A stretch of DNA of 64,000 nt, from contig CAVPJX010000004.1 in NCBI GenBank assembly GCA_963705545.1, forward strand, positions 124,001 to 188,000. The letters run 5' to 3'. Under the pieces are notes generated by a model. The model did not search any database. It saw only the letters and a program-made list of their open reading frames with translations, and was not told the origin of the DNA. How positions within the stretch are numbered: position 1 is the first letter of the stretch; each line of letters starts with the position of its first letter. Shown here one piece after another: positions 61,263 to 64,000 of the stretch. The stretch comes from DATBLY01 sp963705545. Its GTDB lineage: Bacteria; Actinomycetota; UBA4738; HRBIN12. The translations under genes were made by a program, and so were the position numbers.

Positions 61263-64000
61263 TCACCCGCGTCCGGGGAGCCAGATCAGGTCCGGCGTGA
61301 CCGCGGGTTCGCCCTCGTCATGCTCGGCGGTCACGTCGTAGCTCACCCCGTGCCACAGGAGCCGACCGCGCTCGTCGCGGCTCGCGAGCGCCTGGCTCCG
61401 CAGCCAGACCACGCGTCCGTCCCGTCGGATCACCCGGTACTCCGCCCAGAACGGCTCCATGGTCCGGTCGTGCAACGTCGACAGCGCGTCGATCCGCTCG
61501 CGGTCCTCGGGGTGGACCATGCGGAAGGCGTGCCCGGGCTCGTCGATCAGCTCCTCGGGCGTGTAGCCGAGGATCTCCCGGACCTGTCCGCCGATGAACG
61601 CCAGCCGGCCCGTCCCCGGCTCCCCCTCGACCAGTTCGAGCCATGGGATCCCGGGGATCCCCTCGACGAACGTCCGCAGCGTTTCCTCCGAGCGCTGCGC
61701 CCGATCCAACTCAGCCATCTCCGGCGTGATGTCCACGATCGCGCCCTGGATGCGCACCGGCCGACCTCGAGCGTCCCGCTCGACGCAGCGCGACTCGCTG
61801 CGGACCCACGAGATCTCGCCGGCGGGCCCGATGATGCGGTAGGCACGGGTGGTCGTCTTCCCGGTCCGGAGCTGCTCCAGGGTGTCCGCGGTCACGGCGT
61901 CGCGGTCGTCCGGATGGACGCTGCGCAGCCATGTGCGCGGATCGCGGACGAACTCTTCGGGTTCGAGCCCGACCATCCGCGCGATCATCGGGGACACCGA
62001 CCGCAGGACGATCCGTTCGGGCTGGCCGTCGGCGATGTCGAAGTCGTAGAAGGCGACCGGCGCCAGCGTCGTCACGGCGTCGAAGCGAGCCTCGACGGTC
62101 TGCGCCTCGCGCTCCGCCTCCTTCTGGCTCGTGACGTCGAGCAGCACGCCCTGGAACAGGAGCGGACGCCCCTGGTCATCCCGCCGCAGCAGCGACGCGT
62201 GGGAGAGCACCCACACGACCCGCCCGTCCTTCGCGAAGTAGCGGAACTCGAGCTCGAAGGGCTCCCCGGTCGAGGAGGAGCGTTCGGTCGCGGCGATCAC
62301 CCGGTCGCGATCGTGCGGATGCAGCCGGGTCGCCCAGAACGTCGGATGGTTCCACTCCTCGGACGTGAAGCCGAGCAGCCGCTCGATCTGCGGGCTCGTG
62401 TACACGAGCGGCGGGTCGTGCGGCCGCACCTGCCACAGGAACACGGTGGCAGGGAGATCCTCGACGAGGTGCCGATAGCGCTCGCGCGTCTCGCGGAGCT
62501 CGGCCTCGATCCTGCGGCGCTCGCCGATCTCGAGCGCCATCATCTCGTTCGCGTCCTCGAGCTCGGTCGTGCGTTCCAGGACGCGGAACTCGAGCATGTC
62601 GTTCGCGCCACGGAGCTGCTGTTCGAGGTCCTTCAGGGTCGTGATGTCTAGGAGCACGCCCTGCCACACGGGCGCGCCATCCGCATCCCGGGTGAGGATC
62701 GCCTGGTCCCGGACCCAGACGACTCGGCCGTCGTTCGCGATCAGGCGGTACTCCTGGATCCACGGCTCTCCGGTCTCGGTGAGCCGGTCGTGCGCATCGA
62801 GCTCGATCTCGCGGTCGTCGGGGTGCAGGAGCTCGATCCAGATATCCGGCTGCTCGAGCCATTCCTCCCGCGTGTAGCCGAGGACGTCCTCGACGTGCGG
62901 GCTCACGTAGAGCGTGCGGCGCTCGTCGTCGGGCCGCATCCGGTACACGACCGCCGGCAGCTGCTCCACGAGCGCGCGGGAGCGTGCCTCCGATTCCTTC
63001 AACGCACGGGCGCTCGCGCGCTCGGCGGTGACGTCGCGCATCAGCCCCTGCCAGAACGCCCGGCCCTCGTCATCCCCCCAGACGAGCGAGGCCTCATCGG
63101 TGACCCAGCGTTCGCCGCCGTCGGGGCGGACGATCCGGTAGTCGGCCTGGAAGGTGGTCCGGGTCCGCACGGCCTCCTCCCAGACGCGCAGCACGCGGTC
63201 GCGGTCGTCCGGGTGGATCGCGTCGTCCCAGAGCTGCTGGTCGCCGGCCATCCACGCCTCGGGCGTGTGCCCCGTGAGCTCGACCAGCGGCGGGCTCACG
63301 AAGACCATCACCGGATCGGCGTCGTCGGTGCACAGGTACACGACGCCGGGGAGCCGTTCCACGAGGGCCCGGTAGCGTGCTTCGGAGTCGGCGAGCGCCT
63401 CCTCGGCCCGCTTCCGATCCGTGACGTCGAAGGCGATCCCCTGCCAGAAGAGCGGGGTTCCGTCGTCGGCCCGCACCAGCCTCGCGACGTCCTCGATCCA
63501 GATCACCCGCCCGTCGCGGTGGAAGAGGCGGTACTGCGTGTCCAGGACGCCGCCACGCTCGTGCGCGAGCGCCCACTCGTGTCGCATGCGCTCGCGGTCG
63601 TCCGGGTGCAGGAGCTTCCACCACAGGTCGCGGTCGGCCAGCCACTCCTCGGGCGAGTAGCCGCTGATCTCCGCCGTCTGCGGGCTGACGTACAGGCTCG
63701 CGGGCGCTCGCTCGTAGCTATCGATGTAGACGATCGCCGGGAGCGTCTCGACGAGCATCCGGAAGGGAGGGTCGCCGGGCGCGTGGTCGGGGGGCGCCGC
63801 CCCGTGCGCAGCCGAGACGTCCGTGACGACGCCGATCCACAGGGCGGGATGGCCAGCCTGTGCCGGCAGCACGCTCGCCTGATCGCGCACCCACCGGTAC
63901 GAACCGTCCTCCTGCCGGACCCGGTACTCCTGATCCCAGGGGCCCGCATCGATCCGATCGCTCGCGGCCGCCGCCGCGCGGATCCGGTCCCGGTCCTCCG
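61263..64000 (-). CDS. Multi-PAS/PAC sensory protein (5' end beyond window)
   Basis: The gene enters from the right edge already inside a PAC motif (EYRVRQEDGSYRWVRDQ), so the true start is outside the window. Six further PAS-PAC modules begin near 63764, 63377, 62978, 62474, 62090 and 61682, each with a LVE-LP-V-Y opening, GYSPEEW-type loop, HPDDRE helix and WVR/W-Q-G-D(V/I)T end. A coiled coil of about 50 residues (62640-62480) separates the third and fourth complete modules. After the last module only about 20 residues remain, so no kinase, cyclase or EAL domain is present at the C-terminus. Any output domain would have to be N-terminal. These are probably cytoplasmic ligand or redox sensors; the ligand is unknown. 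Confidence 0.82.
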   Translation of the reverse strand, partial: EDRDRIRAAAAASDRIDAGPWDQEYRVRQEDGSYRWVRDQASVLPAQAGHPALWIGVVTDVSAAHGAAPPDHAPGDPPFRMLVETLPAIVYIDSYERAPASLYVSPQTAEISGYSPEEWLADRDLWWKLLHPDDRERMRHEWALAHERGGVLDTQYRLFHRDGRVIWIEDVARLVRADDGTPLFWQGIAFDVTDRKRAEEALADSEARYRALVERLPGVVYLCTDDADPVMVFVSPPLVELTGHTPEAWMAGDQQLWDDAIHPDDRDRVLRVWEEAVRTRTTFQADYRIVRPDGGERWVTDEASLVWGDDEGRAFWQGLMRDVTAERASARALKESEARSRALVEQLPAVVYRMRPDDERRTLYVSPHVEDVLGYTREEWLEQPDIWIELLHPDDREIELDAHDRLTETGEPWIQEYRLIANDGRVVWVRDQAILTRDADGAPVWQGVLLDITTLKDLEQQLRGANDMLEFRVLERTTELEDANEMMALEIGERRRIEAELRETRERYRHLVEDLPATVFLWQVRPHDPPLVYTSPQIERLLGFTSEEWNHPTFWATRLHPHDRDRVIAATERSSSTGEPFELEFRYFAKDGRVVWVLSHASLLRRDDQGRPLLFQGVLLDVTSQKEAEREAQTVEARFDAVTTLAPVAFYDFDIADGQPERIVLRSVSPMIARMVGLEPEEFVRDPRTWLRSVHPDDRDAVTADTLEQLRTGKTTTRAYRIIGPAGEISWVRSESRCVERDARGRPVRIQGAIVDITPEMAELDRAQRSEETLRTFVEGIPGIPWLELVEGEPGTGRLAFIGGQVREILGYTPEELIDEPGHAFRMVHPEDRERIDALSTLHDRTMEPFWAEYRVIRRDGRVVWLRSQALASRDERGRLLWHGVSYDVTAEHDEGEPAVTPDLIWLPGRG

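Overview
The window is a very GC-rich (third codon positions almost all G/C), densely packed chromosomal segment of about 56 genes and one tRNA. The gene set points to an actinobacterial (Actinomycetota) chromosome. It has the morphogenesis cluster fhaA-fhaB-pstP-ftsW/rodA-pbpA-pknB with a PASTA kinase, crgA, two GlnR-type orphan regulators, a mycobacterial-type sulfite reductase operon, short GTGA/ATGA stop-start overlaps and many GTG starts. No gene identifies the species. A deep-branching or uncultured class is plausible, but that is inference.

Layout. 1-9.8 kb: the end of a coiled-coil membrane protein, a secreted sugar dehydrogenase, an orphan CoxL-like molybdenum hydroxylase, an S9 peptidase, a small zinc-ribbon membrane protein, a DnaA-box cluster between convergent genes, crgA and a penicillin-acylase-family enzyme. 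9.9-17.6 kb: a heterodimeric ABC exporter, divergent from an acyl-CoA ligase/GNAT/HAD/small-protein operon. 17.6-24.2 kb: nitrogen assimilation, with gltB (broken by a one-base frameshift) divergent from glnA, which is followed by a GlnR-like regulator. 24.2-30.8 kb: a YbhN-type membrane protein, a VOC protein and the sulfate-reduction operon sir-zinc ribbon-cysH-siroheme synthase (the last also frame-disrupted). 30.8-36.2 kb: a DapA-family aldolase, a second GlnR, the ammonium transporter, a DJ-1/PfpI protein and isocitrate lyase. 36.4-44.2 kb: a delta-60-repeat secreted protein and a histidine operon (small membrane protein-hisD-hisC-hisB-hisH-hisA-hisF-hisI-hisG). 44.3-53.7 kb: a lone type IV pilin-like gene, then the cell-wall/division kinase cluster, whose pknB overlaps a double-length ThyX-like gene. 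53.9-64 kb: a receiver-only response regulator, tRNA-Leu(CAG), a cation/proton antiporter, a second Ser/Thr kinase, a membrane metalloprotease, DUF4446-bactofilin-serS, and a multi-PAS protein running off the right edge.

How it fits together. The clearest joint signal is a nitrogen regulon. GAAAC-N6-GAAAC-like boxes lie exactly 10 nt upstream of a -10-like hexamer at gltB, amt and the amt-linked glnR. Both regulators lack the usual phosphorylated Asp region, as actinobacterial GlnR does. Many first genes of transcription units have a TANNNT hexamer 6-9 nt before the start codon and no Shine-Dalgarno sequence, which suggests leaderless transcripts. The presence of crgA, the pknB cluster, serS and two perfect DnaA boxes is compatible with an origin-proximal location, though dnaA itself is not here.

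Cautions. Two conserved genes (gltB and siroheme synthase) are each interrupted by a single small indel, so sequencing or assembly error is as likely as real decay. No CRISPR array, insertion sequence, integrase or prophage gene was seen.
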